From assembly GCA_016748015.1 (NCBI GenBank), contig JAAOMT010000523.1:1-64000 (forward strand): a DNA stretch of 64,000 nt, read 5' to 3'. The DNA comes from Geosiphon pyriformis. Taxonomy: Eukaryota > Glomeromycota > Glomeromycetes > Archaeosporales > Geosiphonaceae. The notes under the pieces were generated by a model. That model ran no database searches. It was not told the DNA's origin and saw nothing but the letters and a program-made list of their open reading frames with translations. Of this stretch, positions 1 through 11,727 are shown piece by piece; within the stretch, counting starts at the first letter, position 1; every line of letters starts with the position of its first letter. The translations under genes were made by a program, and so were the position numbers.

Positions 1-627
1 ATAATTCTTAAATTGTTAAATAATTATAAACTATATATATAAAATAAAATAATTATGTTTAATATACTTAAATATTAAATTTTTAATAAAAATAATAAAT
101 TAAATAAATATTTTTTGCAATATATTTTTTACTATGTTATTATATTTATTTTTTATTAACTATTTTTTTAAAGATATAATAATTAATTTTGTTAAGTTTT
201 TTTTATTATTATTATTAAAGTTTGTTTTTAATATAAATTTATAACTAATATTATAATTTTATTTATTTATTTATTTATTTAACAAGTAAAACTCAAATAC
301 TATTTAGCACAATATATTAAACTAAGTGATTTAAACTAAGTGCAAATTATGTACTTTCTATATATAACCAGTTATTTAGGCTAATTAAAACAATAATATA
401 AAACTATTTTAATAGACATCATATTATTAGTACCAGAAAAAAAACTGCAAAGCTTGTAAAAACCAAAATTAACACTATATGTCTCCATAATACCAAGTAA
501 TCTAACAACACTATTAGAAAGTAATAACAAAAACCCATAACCTCTAAAGACACCAAACCATTATTTGCAATTAAATCTTTTTTTCTATAATTACTCTAAA
601 TTTAGCTCTCACTATTTATATTTTTAT

Positions 628-1068
628 TTAATAAACTATCTCTAAGTTTCTTACCAGGTTAATGATTAATTTGCTAACAATTTTAGCACAGCCAAAAATA
701 AACAAAGCTTTCAAATACCAATCTCTAAAAACAAAACCTTTGTACAAAATTATATATACCTTAAAATTAGAAGCATATGTGAAAAACATTTGCATAACAT
801 AAAATAATGATAGACTCAATTCTAACATAAAGGCTCACTAAATTAAATATAAATTAAGCAAGTCTTTACAAACAGCAGGGTCTATTATACACATAAATGA
901 ATGATCAAAAAGTTCTATCTTTCTGCAATAAAAACACAATATACTAAAATAAGCTTTATTATATAAGTGTTTTCTAACAGCAACTGACAAATGATAATGC
1001 AAAGTTTTCATAAAATATAAGTGCAGATCAACAGTAAATTTACTTATAAAACCAGATATTATATACAA
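628..1068 (-). pseudogene. LINE ORF2 C-terminal region
   Basis: The segment 838-1068 holds VAVRKHLYNKAY followed by a C-x-x-C-like CFYC and a D-H pair, a zinc-binding-like region found after RNase H in this LINE family. The segment 628-828 holds LYKGFVFRDWY, a conserved C-terminal block that recurs in decayed form in the plus-strand copy near 14.1 kb. No biochemical role is known to me for this tail. It helps to define the orientation and the 3' end. Confidence 0.65.
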
Positions 1069-1149
1069 ATCGAGATGTCAAATTGATAAAGTTTAATCTT
1101 AATCCATATCTTTAATCATATTTGTATTAATAATATTAAATCCAGATCT

Positions 1150-1700
1150 AACCTCTCAGTAAGCCTGATAAATAGTCTTAAAAACACTATAAGTAAAATA
1201 ACAAATATTTCCAAACATCTCTATTCTACTAATTTTAATATAATTTTCCTTAATGAGAACAAAAAATACCAAATTCAAACACAAAGTTAAGTTAACCAGC
1301 TTGTCAATACATTTATTATTAGAAATACCTAAATGGCTCCTAACCTTAAACCAAAATATATTAAGTTTTTTATCTTTAATAGAGTTTATCACACTATATC
1401 TCTCTATTCAACATTAATTACAAAAATCTGGCAGAGCCAATTTTAATTTAGTAGCACATATATTCAGAACAATCTAACTGTCTGAATGTATCACAATACT
1501 ACTATCAGCTAAAACACATTCTAAAACTAGGACAATAGTCTGTAATTTAGCCATTATAAAAGAAACCAAACCACTAATCTCCACACTAATATTCAAATTT
1601 AAATCAACAAAAAATACAGTTACACTATACCTTATCTTGCATGTTTTCAAGTTTTTAAGTGATTCATTTATGTAAATATTAATGACATCCAAATCAGCAT
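1150..1700 (-). pseudogene. LINE RNase H domain, broken
   Basis: The segment 1474-1692 ends with IVIHSDS, matching the beta4/TDS part of type I RNase H. It contains SFIMAKLQ, where family members have an AEL-type catalytic Glu; here Glu reads as Lys, again a G-to-A change. The segment 1156-1392 begins with the KLNIFWFKVRSH...GISNN block, the end of RNase H that normally reads K-x-H-x-G-x-x-x-N. The domain would remove the RNA strand during second-strand synthesis. The reading frame is broken between the two segments. Confidence 0.75.
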
Positions 1701-2331
1701 TAGAAAAACACTATTATATTATAAAAAAACTGCCAGAACTGAAAACACTTAAAAACTAAAAGCTGTCAGTAAAAGACTGTATAACAAGACAACAAAGAAA
1801 GTTAACTAAATACTTGCATGCCAATTTGAACCACACAGAGACTGGACTCCTAGAATCAAGTTTTTTCCAATAACAAAAGTTTTTCCAATTAAAAACTAAT
1901 CCTTTTTTATTGTATAATTGTTTAATAAAAGCAATATTAAACTTTTTAAGCAATTTAAAAACATTATAGAACACAAAATCTCTTAAAATAAAAGACATTG
2001 GAGTTTTTTCTAAGAACCAAAATGCAGAGAAAAGATTGTTGACAAAAGAAATATTATAATTCAAGAAAATTTTTACAACACCAGTCAAAAAGTTGTTGAC
2101 CAGATTAATTTTTAAACTAACAAAGATCTGCAAATCCAGAAACCTATGATTAAACAAATAACAAAGAATTCTACTAGTATTTAAAAAACAAAGCACCAAA
2201 GCTAACTTACTTTCTATTTGCATCTGCTTAAAAGATTTCAGACTATAAAAAAATGAATGGTAAAGAGTCTTATTGAGAAAGTCTTTGGACAGACCAGCTT
2301 TTATTTTCAAATTTTTTTTGATTAGTGTATC

Positions 2332-4044
2332 TTATTTATTACATACACTCTTAAAGACAAAACTAAATTGGGTTCTATAACTAATAATAAAATGCAGTAC
2401 TACTAAAACTAAATAAAAAAACTGTTTATTCGAAATAGCCTTCTTTAAAACCATGTTAGTAAAAAATTTGACATTTAAATAAGCTTTTACCAAGCTAGAT
2501 TTAAATAAACTCTTAGAAGACAAAAAAATACCAAGATATTTGTAAAAATTCTTTTTTTGTGCAACAGAAATTGGCAAACCACTTATCAATAATAAGACAT
2601 TTTTGACTTTCTGGTTGATAAAAATAGCTATCATTTTCCCATTGTTAATTAAAATGTTATTAATCTTAAAGAACTTACTTGCAAGATCCAAAATGCACTA
2701 AGTAACTGGCTAATTATTTCTCATCCAAATTGTGTTATTGATAAAAGCACCAGCCACCAGAAACAAAAACAATCTACTCTGTGACTCTATCCTGCCAGTT
2801 TTAACAACAAATCTAGTGTCAATATAATAATTATAAAAGCTTTTATGTTTCTTAACTTCACACAAAAGAGAATTATAGAAGATTCTTTAGAACAGAGAAG
2901 AAAAAACTTTGCTCTGATCCAAACTATTATATATGTAGTATCTATTAATAAATCTATAATTTGTTATAATTTAGTTTATTTTATTATTGTGAATATTACC
3001 AAAGAACCTAATAAAATGCTTATACATTTTAATTTAAACTAAACTATTTTTAAAATAATATTACCCAACAGAATTATAGGCTTTCTGCATATATTACAAA
3101 ACAAACCAAAAATCATGATTTTTTTCCAAAGCATCTTCAATTATTAAGTTTACAGCAAAGATAAAAAACTGAATAGTAGTACTTTTTAACACAGAAAAAT
3201 TGTCACCATAAAAAACATCAAAATTGCTACATGCCAATAAAATTTTATTAAAAAGTATTTTAAAAAAAATCTTATAAGTAGTTTTAATCAAAACAATTAG
3301 TCTGATGTTAGTTAAAATTCTGTTCTACTTATAAGGCTTAGAAATCATTAACACTTAAGCTTTTTTCTATGGATAAAACACAGATTTACATACTAAACAA
3401 AAGTTTAAGAAATCCAAGAGCATTATAAAAATAGAGGCATCACAATAATTCTATAGTTTATTAATGATATCAGACAAATTAGCAGTTTTTTCATTAGGTA
3501 AATTTTTTATTATGTATTACAATTTATCAAAACTGATAGCAGTCATAATACTAAAAAAAGTATCATTAGTGACATATGCCAATAGTGAGTATTGATAATT
3601 TTACATAACAGAAATTCTATTCATTATCAATCTTTTTCTTGTCCAACCCTCTATTATCACATCAACCATAGATTTGACCTCAATTAAATCAAGAACCAGT
3701 TTATTATTTATAATCAAATAATCTAAAACCACTTTTCAAAAAGAATGTTCTAATATGTTTCTAATAATGTAACTTTTATTAACCACAAAACTTTCTATTT
3801 TCTTATTGATAGCAAACCTAATGTTTATTTTTTCAGCTCTTAGAAATTTGGCAAGTTTGTTAACACAGTATAATTTCCTTATATCAAAAAGAGCAAAACA
3901 AATACAATCAAAACCAGTATTGAAATCCAATAGAACCCAAATATTCAAAGCTTTATCATTATCCAAAGAAGTCCAGTAATTTATCAAAAAAACAAACTTA
4001 CTATCAGTACCCACATGTAAAAACTTGACAATTTTTGATATCAA
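2332..4044 (-). pseudogene. LINE reverse transcriptase domain, broken
   Basis: This domain would copy the LINE RNA at a nicked target. The segment 3094-3291 carries the motif GDNFSVLK and the run EDALEKN typical of this RT family. The segment 2332-2691 carries NNGKMIAIF and YLGIFLSS, the expected palm-to-thumb region. Between them, at 2734-2742, the place of the catalytic FVDD-type motif reads F-I-N-N, so both metal-binding Asp codons look converted to Asn by G-to-A changes. Stops occur between the blocks. The enzyme cannot be active as it stands. Confidence 0.8.
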
Positions 4045-4594
4045 AATTTCTAATTTATAAAACTTAAAGAAGTTTTTAATGAAAACACCATTAAAGTTCT
4101 TAAATCATATTTTTTTAAATACTTTATTAGCTAAAAAACACATTATTTTGCAAACTATATTTTATATTGTATTCAGATTTGAAAATTTTTTGGAAATTGT
4201 ATTGATTCAAGAGAATCTTAAGTTGCATTTGCTACAGGGTACTTAAGTTTCCGAGATTCAATTTATTGATTTCTTTTGGTGTGAACAGATAACTTTCTTT
4301 TGGCAAGTTTTATACTTGTGAAATTATATTGCAAAATAAGAATAGCTGTGCAAAATCTAGAATAGGCTGGAGTTTTTTAGGATGTTGAATATCTGGTGAG
4401 ATAGAACCAATAAAAGTTCTTTTGGGGATTTTAATTATATCTTCTGTGGGGTTGTAGATGGGGATTTTGAAGTGTTTATGAACTTTGGCCAATAGGTATA
4501 AGTGAGTAACATTGGCTAGAAAACAGATTTTAGGATTGGCTTCAAATAACAGAGCTTGATCTTGGATCTTTCAATTTACTTTGAGGATGTATTG

Positions 4595-4972
4595 TCAGTA
4601 AAAGGAGATAAAGATAACTGTATTAGTGTAAATAAGTTCTACCTGGTTACTATCTTTTTCCATGAAGTTAATTGGTACATTTCCTTTTTTACTTAATCCA
4701 AATCTGTTAATTTCTTGGACAGTGAGGCCTAATTCTTCTTGGGTGGTTACTGAAATTAATTGGTGTATTTTGACTAGGGATAGAAAGATAGCTTGGGCAA
4801 TTTTTTCTTGTAATTCTATTTTGTAGGGTTTGTTCGAATTGTTCTGTAGCATTACTATGATGTTTTTTATATAACTGGCATCAATAATTTCTCTCTTTAT
4901 GTCAATTCTTTTTTTGGCTAGACTAGATCGAGAGGCAACTTGTATTATTGTACTGACAGGAATTTCTAACAC
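4595..4972 (-). pseudogene. Gypsy copy 1 dUTPase-like domain
   Basis: The frame reads SRSSLAKK (motif 2, substrate loop), EIIDASYIKNI (motif 3 region, normally G-x-I-D-x-x-Y-x-G) and EKIAQAIF (motif 4). The Gly-rich motif 5 is degraded (RFGLSKKG). Trimeric dUTPases hydrolyse dUTP and limit uracil entry into DNA. Copies 2 and 3 show the same domain at the same place, so this is a stable part of the element. Here motif 3 has lost its glycines, so activity is unlikely. Confidence 0.72.
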
Positions 4973-5034
4973 TATCTTAAGATCTATTTTACAAAGAAAT
5001 ATGAGGCTATAATTATGGGTGATTGTCTGGAGTA

Positions 5035-6042
5035 TTATAGATTGAAACCAGTATTGGTGTCATGCACTTTTTTGGGGCAAATTTTTTTTTCATTGTTACT
5101 GTACCATTTTAATTCTAATTCTTTGAATAGGTCAGAATATGTGAGATACTGTTTTGTTTCAATATTCTCAGTTGGATCTTGAAATAACATGTTTTTGGTG
5201 ATTAATTCCTCTTCAACCTTGGGTTCCAGTAGTTTGGTAATCGGGTATAGTTTTCTTGAAGGCAGGTTGAATATGATATTGCATTCATCACAGTACTGAA
5301 AGTGGCAAAAGATCAAACAATGATCATATAGTTTCATGTTTAGGTCAGCTAATCTTTGCTTCTGCTTTTCTTTAGTTGGTGTCAGGTTCTGGTAGTGCTT
5401 GTAGAAGTATTCTGGATTGTTTTTAATGTTGTCAAAGATGTCAAAAGTCATAACATATTCGGATTCTGGAAGGAATAAGAGGTTGTTTTTGATTTCTAGT
5501 AATTCCCTGGTTGTAGCACCCTCTGCTTTTGCACTTGTCATTCTCCAAATCTCATGTTTGTTAAGAAAATACTTGTCTAATTGTTATAATGCTTATTTCT
5601 AGGCATTGTCAATTGGAGTTCTTTTTTGTATCCAATCATTGATTAAAATGGTGTATTAATATGCTTTGTCATATGTTTTTCCTCTGCCAGAAACATTGTT
5701 CTATAGTCCTTCATTTGGCAGAATCTCACTATAAACAAGGCATAGTGTATTGTTCCATTTGTCTTGTTGTTTTGGTCTGCCAAATCTTTCCAACACACAA
5801 GATCTGCAGTAATATTTGGTGGCAGTTGGCCATTCTTTGTTGTCTTTGATACATGTACCCATAGAAGATAACTTTTTCTCACAGTTAACACAAATTAATT
5901 TCAGGTTTGATACCATTGACTTTCTTGACTTGAAATGAAATAGTCTGCAGATGCCAATTGTAGTTTTTCTTCTGCTTTTTCTTTTTCTTTTTCTTTTTAA
6001 GTTGGTGGTAGGGGTAACTTTGTTCAAAAATTGTTTGTCCAT
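5035..6042 (-). pseudogene. Gypsy copy 1 Cys-rich (multi-CxxC) module and linker
   Basis: The segment 5701-6042 has a basic start (KRKRKRKSRRK) and then C-V-N-C, a lone Cys, and Y-C-R-S-C pairs before the block ERFGRPK. The segment 5035-5541 has further CxxC-type spacing around HFQYCDEC. The equivalent positions are better preserved in copy 2. The paired cysteines suggest zinc binding, but I do not recognise the fold. It sits between protease and dUTPase in every copy in this window. Confidence 0.6.
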
Positions 6043-6047
6043 AAAAC

Positions 6048-6500
6048 TTAATAGGTTTCTATAGTTGGTGGTGGTGTTGTGTTTTTGAATTTAATTAGCA
6101 GTTTCTTTAAGTTTTGGACTTTAAGGTGTCTGCACATAGCCAGGACTTGGGCATGTTGTCCATTAAAAATGATCTGTAATTTCTGTGTGTTCCAGTCAAG
6201 AGTGGTATGGGCTTTGGCCAACCAGTTATTTCTGATGAGAGCTTGATATTGTGTGGCTTTCATAATCAGGACTTTCATAGGAATTTGGATTCCATTGATT
6301 TCAAAGGGAAAGTTATTAATTTTTCCAATTGGGGTTTTGGTATTGCGATCTGTAGTAATGATTTGGGTGGTTGTGGCATGATCTACTTGGTGATCTAATT
6401 AATTCATAAGTTGTTTTATTATTATACTATTTGCTGATTTGCTATCAAGAATTAATTTAATGTTTATGTTTCCAACTCTAGCATTGGTGTACAAGACTGT
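6048..6500 (-). pseudogene. Gypsy copy 1 aspartic protease, broken
   Basis: A retropepsin-like block is readable on the minus strand. KLILDSKSANSII at about 6430-6470 corresponds to the active-site loop D-S/T-G, with the Gly codon changed to Lys. It is followed by the conserved YQALIRNNWLAK and LDWNTQKLQI blocks at 6048-6278. The protease would cleave the Gag-Pol polyprotein. The loss of the active-site Gly and a stop nearby mark it as inactive. Confidence 0.7.
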
Positions 6501-6599
6501 GATTGGTTTGTCCTAATTTATGGTGGCTCCACTGAAAAAATTATTTGTGTTTAGACTGTTAATGTCAAAGAGAAAGATAGCAGCAAGGGTGGTATCTTC

Positions 6600-8700
6600 A
6601 GTAATAGTGGCAGATGGAATAGTATTGTTGGTTTAATTTCATCTCAAAGAGTTGGAAGTCTCTCCTACAGTCTTTCTTTTTAAAGATATAGAGCTATAAA
6701 AATCCTGGTTTTCAGTGAGACCAAGATATGAGACTTGGTTAAAGTATCCAGTTGGTGCTGGTTAAGATAAGGCATTATTATGATTTAGAGATTATAATAG
6801 TACACTGTTAGTTGGCATTTGATTGTTGCTGGGGTTTCTCTATCCTTGGTTGTAATCAATTACACAATATCTAGGTTGGTTATTAATGAGGTTTTGGTAT
6901 TGGGGTGCTGTTTGAACCATTGGTTGTGATGACTGGTAATAGTTCTAAGGCAGTTGCTAAGTATACTGAATTTGTGGTGAGTATTAAGACAGTTGATACT
7001 AAGACACAGAGTATTGGAATACCATGTTTTGAGAGTATCTTGGTTGCTGATGTTGATTTCTTTGATTTTGGTCTATTACTTTCTTATGGCAGTTCTGGAC
7101 AATGTGTCCAGGTTTCTGACAATAATAACAATTGTGGGGATTGGATCTCTAAGGTTGTTGTTGTTGCTGATAATTTTGTTGTTATTGGTATCTGTTGTTA
7201 TTACTATCTCTTTGTTGTGGTGGCTGGTAAGATTCTATGATACTGGCTAAAAATTTTTCAATTTTCTGAGTTAATTTTTCACTTAATTGAGTTATTTTTG
7301 TGTCAATATTGGCTGTTTCATTGATAGCCAGGTTAATGACTTAAGTATAGCTAGCCTTTTGTTCTGCTGATTCAAAGTCACAAACAAGATTAACTGCCTC
7401 TTATAGATTTGTCAGGTGGTGGGTTTTACAAATCAGAGGAGATTGCCTTTTAATTCTTTGACAAATTGATTAAGAATTTGTGCTGCAGTGTAGTAGTCTC
7501 TTTCAATGGCCTGGATTTGACACAAGATTTGGTTGAATCATCCAAGATAAGTGGTTACTGCTTCATAATCTTTTTGTTTTATAATATTAAACTGATTTTG
7601 TAATCTGATGAGAGTATTAGGTCACAAAAGTATTGCAGAAAGGCAAGTTTAAAGATGGTGACATCAGTTGGTTTTTTTGCAAGACTTTAATACTATGAGT
7701 TTGCGGTTCTGGTCAGAAAAAATGGCAATGCTTAAATGGCTTTATCATCATTCCAATTGTTGACAGTAATGGTTTTCTTAGCTTCCACGATTCATGTATA
7801 TGTATCATCTTTTTCATCAGAGAATTTCTCTAATTTGGCAATATCTCAGTAAGCCATAATCTGGTGAGTAGGTAGAGTCTTACTGGTTGATACTGAAGAG
7901 TTTGGTGTTTGCATGCTAGAATGTTCTCCTGGTGCTAATTTTGGTTGTTTCTCTTTGTTAATTTTTCCAATAGGCTGAAAAATAGCTGTTTTTTCAGAAG
8001 GGGTAGTTGATAATTTGGTTAAAGATTGGGTTGGTAGTGGTTCCCATGTCAATGTATTTCTATCTGTTTTATTAATTGTTGGGGTAAGATTTCCAAACAA
8101 TGATCCATATTCTCTTAATGATTTGGTCCAACTGTGTTAACTCCAGGAGTGTGAATTTCCAGGAGTTTGTGATGTTTCTAACTGGATTTCTAGGAGTAAG
8201 TTGAATACAATTCTACTTTGAAGTGTTTGATGGTATGATAGAGTTGTTAGAGAGAGGAACCTTGGTTTTTGTTGACTGTAGACTTGGCTTGAGCAGTTGC
8301 AGGGTTGTTAGATTTGTCTTTGTATTTCTTAAGATCAGATTCCACTGGTTGTTATACTTGAGAGAATCATTTTGCCATGTAATATTTAATGTCTGTATTG
8401 ATTATGCACAGAGTTTCAGTGATTGCTTGGGTAGTCATAACTGTTGAATACCCTAATAAGCTTTGATGGATTTGTTCTTCCAGTTTTTTTGTGTTGGTTG
8501 TACAGCCTAATAAGCAATCAATTTTTGTATTGATATAGTTACAAAAATCACTTTCTGTATAATCAGTTTCTGCTGATATTCCTAGATCTTTTTAAAAGTA
8601 TTGAAATAATGCTCTTCCATATAAGGAGTGGTTCTTTTCTATTATTTCAATAGTCACCACTTTTGTGAATTTCTGGAGTGCTCTGTCTTTGTGGATTTAT
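6600..8700 (-). pseudogene. Gypsy copy 1 gag, decayed
   Basis: This region lies between the primer-binding site near 8721 and the protease. The only long open piece is 7846-8100, a Pro/Thr/Ser-rich stretch with KQPKLAPGEHSS. Plus-strand open frames at 6905-7250 and 8223-8447 are antisense shadows over this gag. The assignment rests mainly on position and on weak similarity to the better preserved gag of copies 2 and 3. Gag would form the particle shell. Confidence 0.55.
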
Positions 8701-8707
8701 AATCTTA

Positions 8708-8767
8708 CAAGGAACACCAAATGTTACAGGTAAACTTGGTAAGATAGAGAAATAGTAACATTTGGTG
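8708..8767. promoter_or_regulatory. Fold-back at the LTR/primer-binding-site junction
   Basis: CACCAAATGTTAC at 8715-8727 and GTAACATTTGGTG at 8755-8767 form a perfect 13-bp inverted repeat with a 27-base loop. One arm is the LTR end plus the first bases of the primer-binding site of copy 1. In the element RNA this would place the primer-binding site in a stem. A comparable arrangement is present in the family C LTRs. Confidence 0.6.
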
Positions 8768-9746
8768 CTTTCAAGTATTGGTAATACATATTTCACGTAA
8801 TTCTAGTGGCTTACTTTTTGATTATCAGTCTTTGAAGATTTTATCTACTGGTTGTAAATTTATCTATTAAGTTCTTTGATTATAAAGCACAGAGTTTTGG
8901 TTCTTATTGATTGTAACTTCTTATAAAGGTGAGCTTTTTTCTCTGAACTAACAAGTGCAGTTGTTAGAATCTGGCATTGTCTTTTTGCCCTTTTGATAAG
9001 CTATCAAGATAACGTTAATATTTAAAATCTAGGAGGAGCTTTCCTCTTTTACCAGGCTATTATAAAGTCTATTCCCAGACAGTCAATTTTATTATGTTGC
9101 TGCTCCACAAGAGAAAATAAAATAAAAAAATAAAAATAAAATAAAAATAAAATAAAATAAAATAAAAGAAAAAATAAATTAGTATTGTCAATTGTCATGA
9201 TTAAGAGTAATTAGTCCAAATTGTTAATAGTTTAAGACAATTATGCTAAGAACATCTGTCCTGAAACAAAGATATGAAACAATAATTAATTCACATAAAT
9301 TTCACAAAGTTTAAGAACATGAATTCAGATTTATTTTAGAAGATGAATATAAAATATAATAAAGAAAGAAGTATGAATATTTGATTCTTGTCTAGTGGTT
9401 CATATCTATCTGTTCTGTCTTTTTTTTATCTTTTACAACTACTTGCTTTTATATATTCTTTTGGTTTTATAGAATTGCTTCTAATTGTTTCATTATTGCT
9501 ACCTATTGCTTTTGTTATTTTTGTTATTGCTTCGTTTTTCTATGTTATTACTAGTTATCCTATGCTATAACATGTTATCTGGTATTATTATATGTTATTC
9601 TGTATTATTCTACATTATAATGTATTATCCTGCACTATCTTAAGTTATAACATGTTATTTAATATTATTGCATGCTATTCTGTATTATATTATATTCTGG
9701 TCATGTTTTTTCATAACTTTGGATTGGTTTTTCTACTCAGGTAACA
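8722..9746 (-). repeat. LTR of Gypsy copy 1 (family B)
   Basis: Read on the minus strand it starts TGTTACCTGAG at 9746 and ends CTGTAACA at 8722, giving the inverted ends TGTTAC/GTAACA. It is about 1025 bp. Directly after the end comes TT-TGGTGTTCC, a primer-binding site starting with TGG. A second, more decayed copy lies on the plus strand at 23805-24783. The part at 9550-9720 is made of imperfect repeats of a GTTATTCTGTATTATT-like unit. Confidence 0.78.
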
Positions 9747-10460
9747 ACATGCTAAATTAAAGTTAAATATAAACAAATATTTTTTCAAAAAAACAGAGCT
9801 TAAATTTTTAAAACACATAGTTAAAAAGAAAAACATTAAAACAAATTCAGATAAAATTAAAAAAGTAAAAAACTTTCTATTAAAAAATTTAACAAAACTT
9901 AAAAGCTTCTTAAAATTAGCTAAATATTATCAACAATTTATACAAAACTTCTCAGTAATTACACAATTATTTCACTAATTTTAGACCAAAAATACTTGAT
10001 ACAAGTAGACAAAAATATAATAACAAGCTTTTAAAATGTTAAAACAAAAACTTATACAAATTTTAGTTCTAATATATTTAAATAATAATAATAAATTTAT
10101 GATTACCACTAATGCTTTTGGATTAGAACTTATAAAAAAACATCTAATAACATATATTAATAGGAATTTAAATTCTACAAAAAAAAACTATAAAATTTTA
10201 ACACTAGAATATTTGGCAATCTACTAAACTATAATTAAATAAAAAAATATTTACACTAAAAGTTTAATGTTTATATTAATCATAAAAATTTAATATTACT
10301 AATTAAAAAAAATTAACTGATAATAAAACTGCCAAATAGAAAACTATGTTTTTACTCTTTAAATATAAAATATATTATAAAAAAAAAATAGAAATATTGA
10401 TAGTTTATTATAAATAAAACAATTATAAAAATAAAAACAACAAATAAAATAACAAAATAA
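9747..10460 (+). pseudogene. Old Gypsy RT C-terminus / RNase H fragment (copy 4)
   Basis: The plus strand shows TELKFLKHIV, KIKKVKNFL, LAKYYQQFIQNFS and then the RNase H start FMITTNAFGLEL at 10036-10130, followed by KNYKILTLEYLAIY up to 10227. This is the thumb/connection and RNase H of a Gypsy pol related to copy 3 (58.4-58.8 kb). The catalytic TTDA-type motif reads TTNA. Several stops interrupt it. Copy 1 ends directly at its left edge, so copy 1 probably inserted into this older element. Confidence 0.75.
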
Positions 10461-10659
10461 ACAATAAAAATTATCGGAAATTAACTCATTATATTATTAC
10501 TAAATAGTTTAAAGAAAAATTATCTTAAAACAAATAAAATAAAATTTATTAATTATATTAATTACCAAAATATACTATATTAAAAAAACTAACAAAATTC
10601 AAACAGTTTATTAAGAAAAATAAAAAAACAAAAAAAAAACAATATTGTTTAATATACAC

Positions 10660-11727
10660 TATTATCAACTGAAATTTGAAATATTATTTAGCATAAAATT
10701 ATTTTTATAATTCTTATTATTAATTAGCATATATTATTATTTTAATTTATTACTTATTATCTTATTAAATTATCCAAATTATTATTTAATTAATAACTCG
10801 ATTTATACAAAACACAAATAAAATCAAATTGTAATAATTAGTTTATATAATATATCAAATTATGTAATATTCAGAATTTGCCAAAATATTTAGTAATTTA
10901 ATAAAATATTTAAAAGTTTATTAAAATAATTTATAGTTTACAGAAATAATTTGTAGTTTAACAAAATATATCTTAAGTTACCAAAAAATTAAGAAAAAAA
11001 ATATTCTAAATTATAGAATAGTATTATAATAAATTGTATAAAAAAAAAGCTTTTTTTTTGAAAAAATATATTTTAGTTAGAATTTATCTTAATTAAAATC
11101 ATTTTCTATTCAATTTTTCTTACAAATCAATTTTAATAAAACTTACTTTAAAAAACATAAAAATTTTTGACTATTTTTATTGCAAAATTAACTATTTTAT
11201 ACTAATGTTTTGAAATTAATTAACTATTAATTTTAATAAATTATTAATAACTTTTAGACTTAGATCTAAAACAATTTTTTTAACACATTTTCTTATTTTT
11301 TTCTTTAGTTTTTTTTATTTTTTTTTATTTTTTTTATATTATTGAATAATTTACAGTTAAAATTTTCTGTAAAAAAATTAATTTTTACAGCAAAATAATT
11401 ATACATATTTTTAAAAAACTTATAAACAAAAATTTTCTGTAAAAGAGTTGACTTTTGTAGTAAAATAATTACACATATTTTAAAGAGCTTACAGATAAAA
11501 TTTTTCTGTAAAAAAATTGATTTTTACTGCAAAATAACTATATAAATAATTGGTACAGAATTGGTTATTTTATCATAAATTTAATAGCATATATAATTCA
11601 AAGTATTAAAAAATACTTTGAAAGAAAAATTAGCTTATTGGAGATTTACTAACTTTTATTAACAATAAAAATAATAACAAAATAATATTAACAATATTAT
11701 AAAAGGGTAAAAAAACCTTTGATAACA
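10660..11727 (+). repeat. LTR, family D, copy D1
   Basis: The start TATTATC and end GATAACA are decayed TGTTAC/GTAACA-type ends. It is followed at 11728 by TTTGATGCTCTCTC, nearly the same primer-binding site as in copy 2. The body aligns with 36354-37299 (D2) and in reverse with about 45000-45425 (D3). It contains about 20-bp repeats near 10905-10985 and three copies of a roughly 69-bp repeat at about 11350-11550, just before a TATATAAA-like box at 11550. Confidence 0.7.
11350..11550 (+). repeat. Three direct repeats of about 69 bp in LTR D1, each with a dyad
   Basis: Each unit holds an inverted pair of the form TTTTCTGTAAAAA...TTTTTACAGCAAAA and ends with AAAATAATTATACATATT-like sequence. 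D1 has three units. D2 at about 36985-37110 has two. The array stops immediately upstream of ACTATATAA, a plausible TATA box, so it occupies the place of a U3 enhancer. Confidence 0.6.

Larger units (their letters stand above)
281..4150 (-). mobile_element. LINE (non-LTR retrotransposon), ORF2 part, decayed copy
   Basis: This is a minus-strand LINE copy read from about 4150 down to its 3' tail at about 281-380. In order it shows a pre-RT region (3736-4044), RT fingers/palm (3094-3291), palm/thumb (2332-2760), a post-RT region (1756-2310), RNase H (1150-1692), a Cys/His-type region (838-1068) and a C-terminal stretch (about 430-830). Many stops and frame breaks separate these blocks. The family resemblance to Rhizophagus LINE ORF2 is strong from memory. 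The upper end touches the truncated Gypsy copy at about 4150, and no endonuclease is visible on this side, so the copy is 5'-truncated or interrupted. The tail recurs near other LINE copies in the window. Confidence 0.85.
4151..8721 (-). mobile_element. Ty3/Gypsy retrotransposon copy 1, internal region, truncated before RT
   Basis: This minus-strand internal region follows the LTR at 8722-9746. In order it contains gag (about 6600-8700), aspartic protease (about 6050-6500), a Cys-rich module (about 5640-6000 and 5200-5340), a dUTPase-like domain (about 4600-5000) and a pre-RT region that stops at about 4160. RT, RNase H and integrase are missing; the LINE copy begins there. The domain order matches copies 2 and 3 at 49-64 kb, though the sequence is clearly divergent. 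Stops are frequent, so it is a dead copy. Confidence 0.82.

Noticed and set aside
6905-7250. Two overlapping plus-strand frames, Val/Leu-rich and membrane-like
   Set aside because: They are antisense to the decayed gag of Gypsy copy 1; hydrophobicity comes from the reverse complement of Asn/Gln codons.
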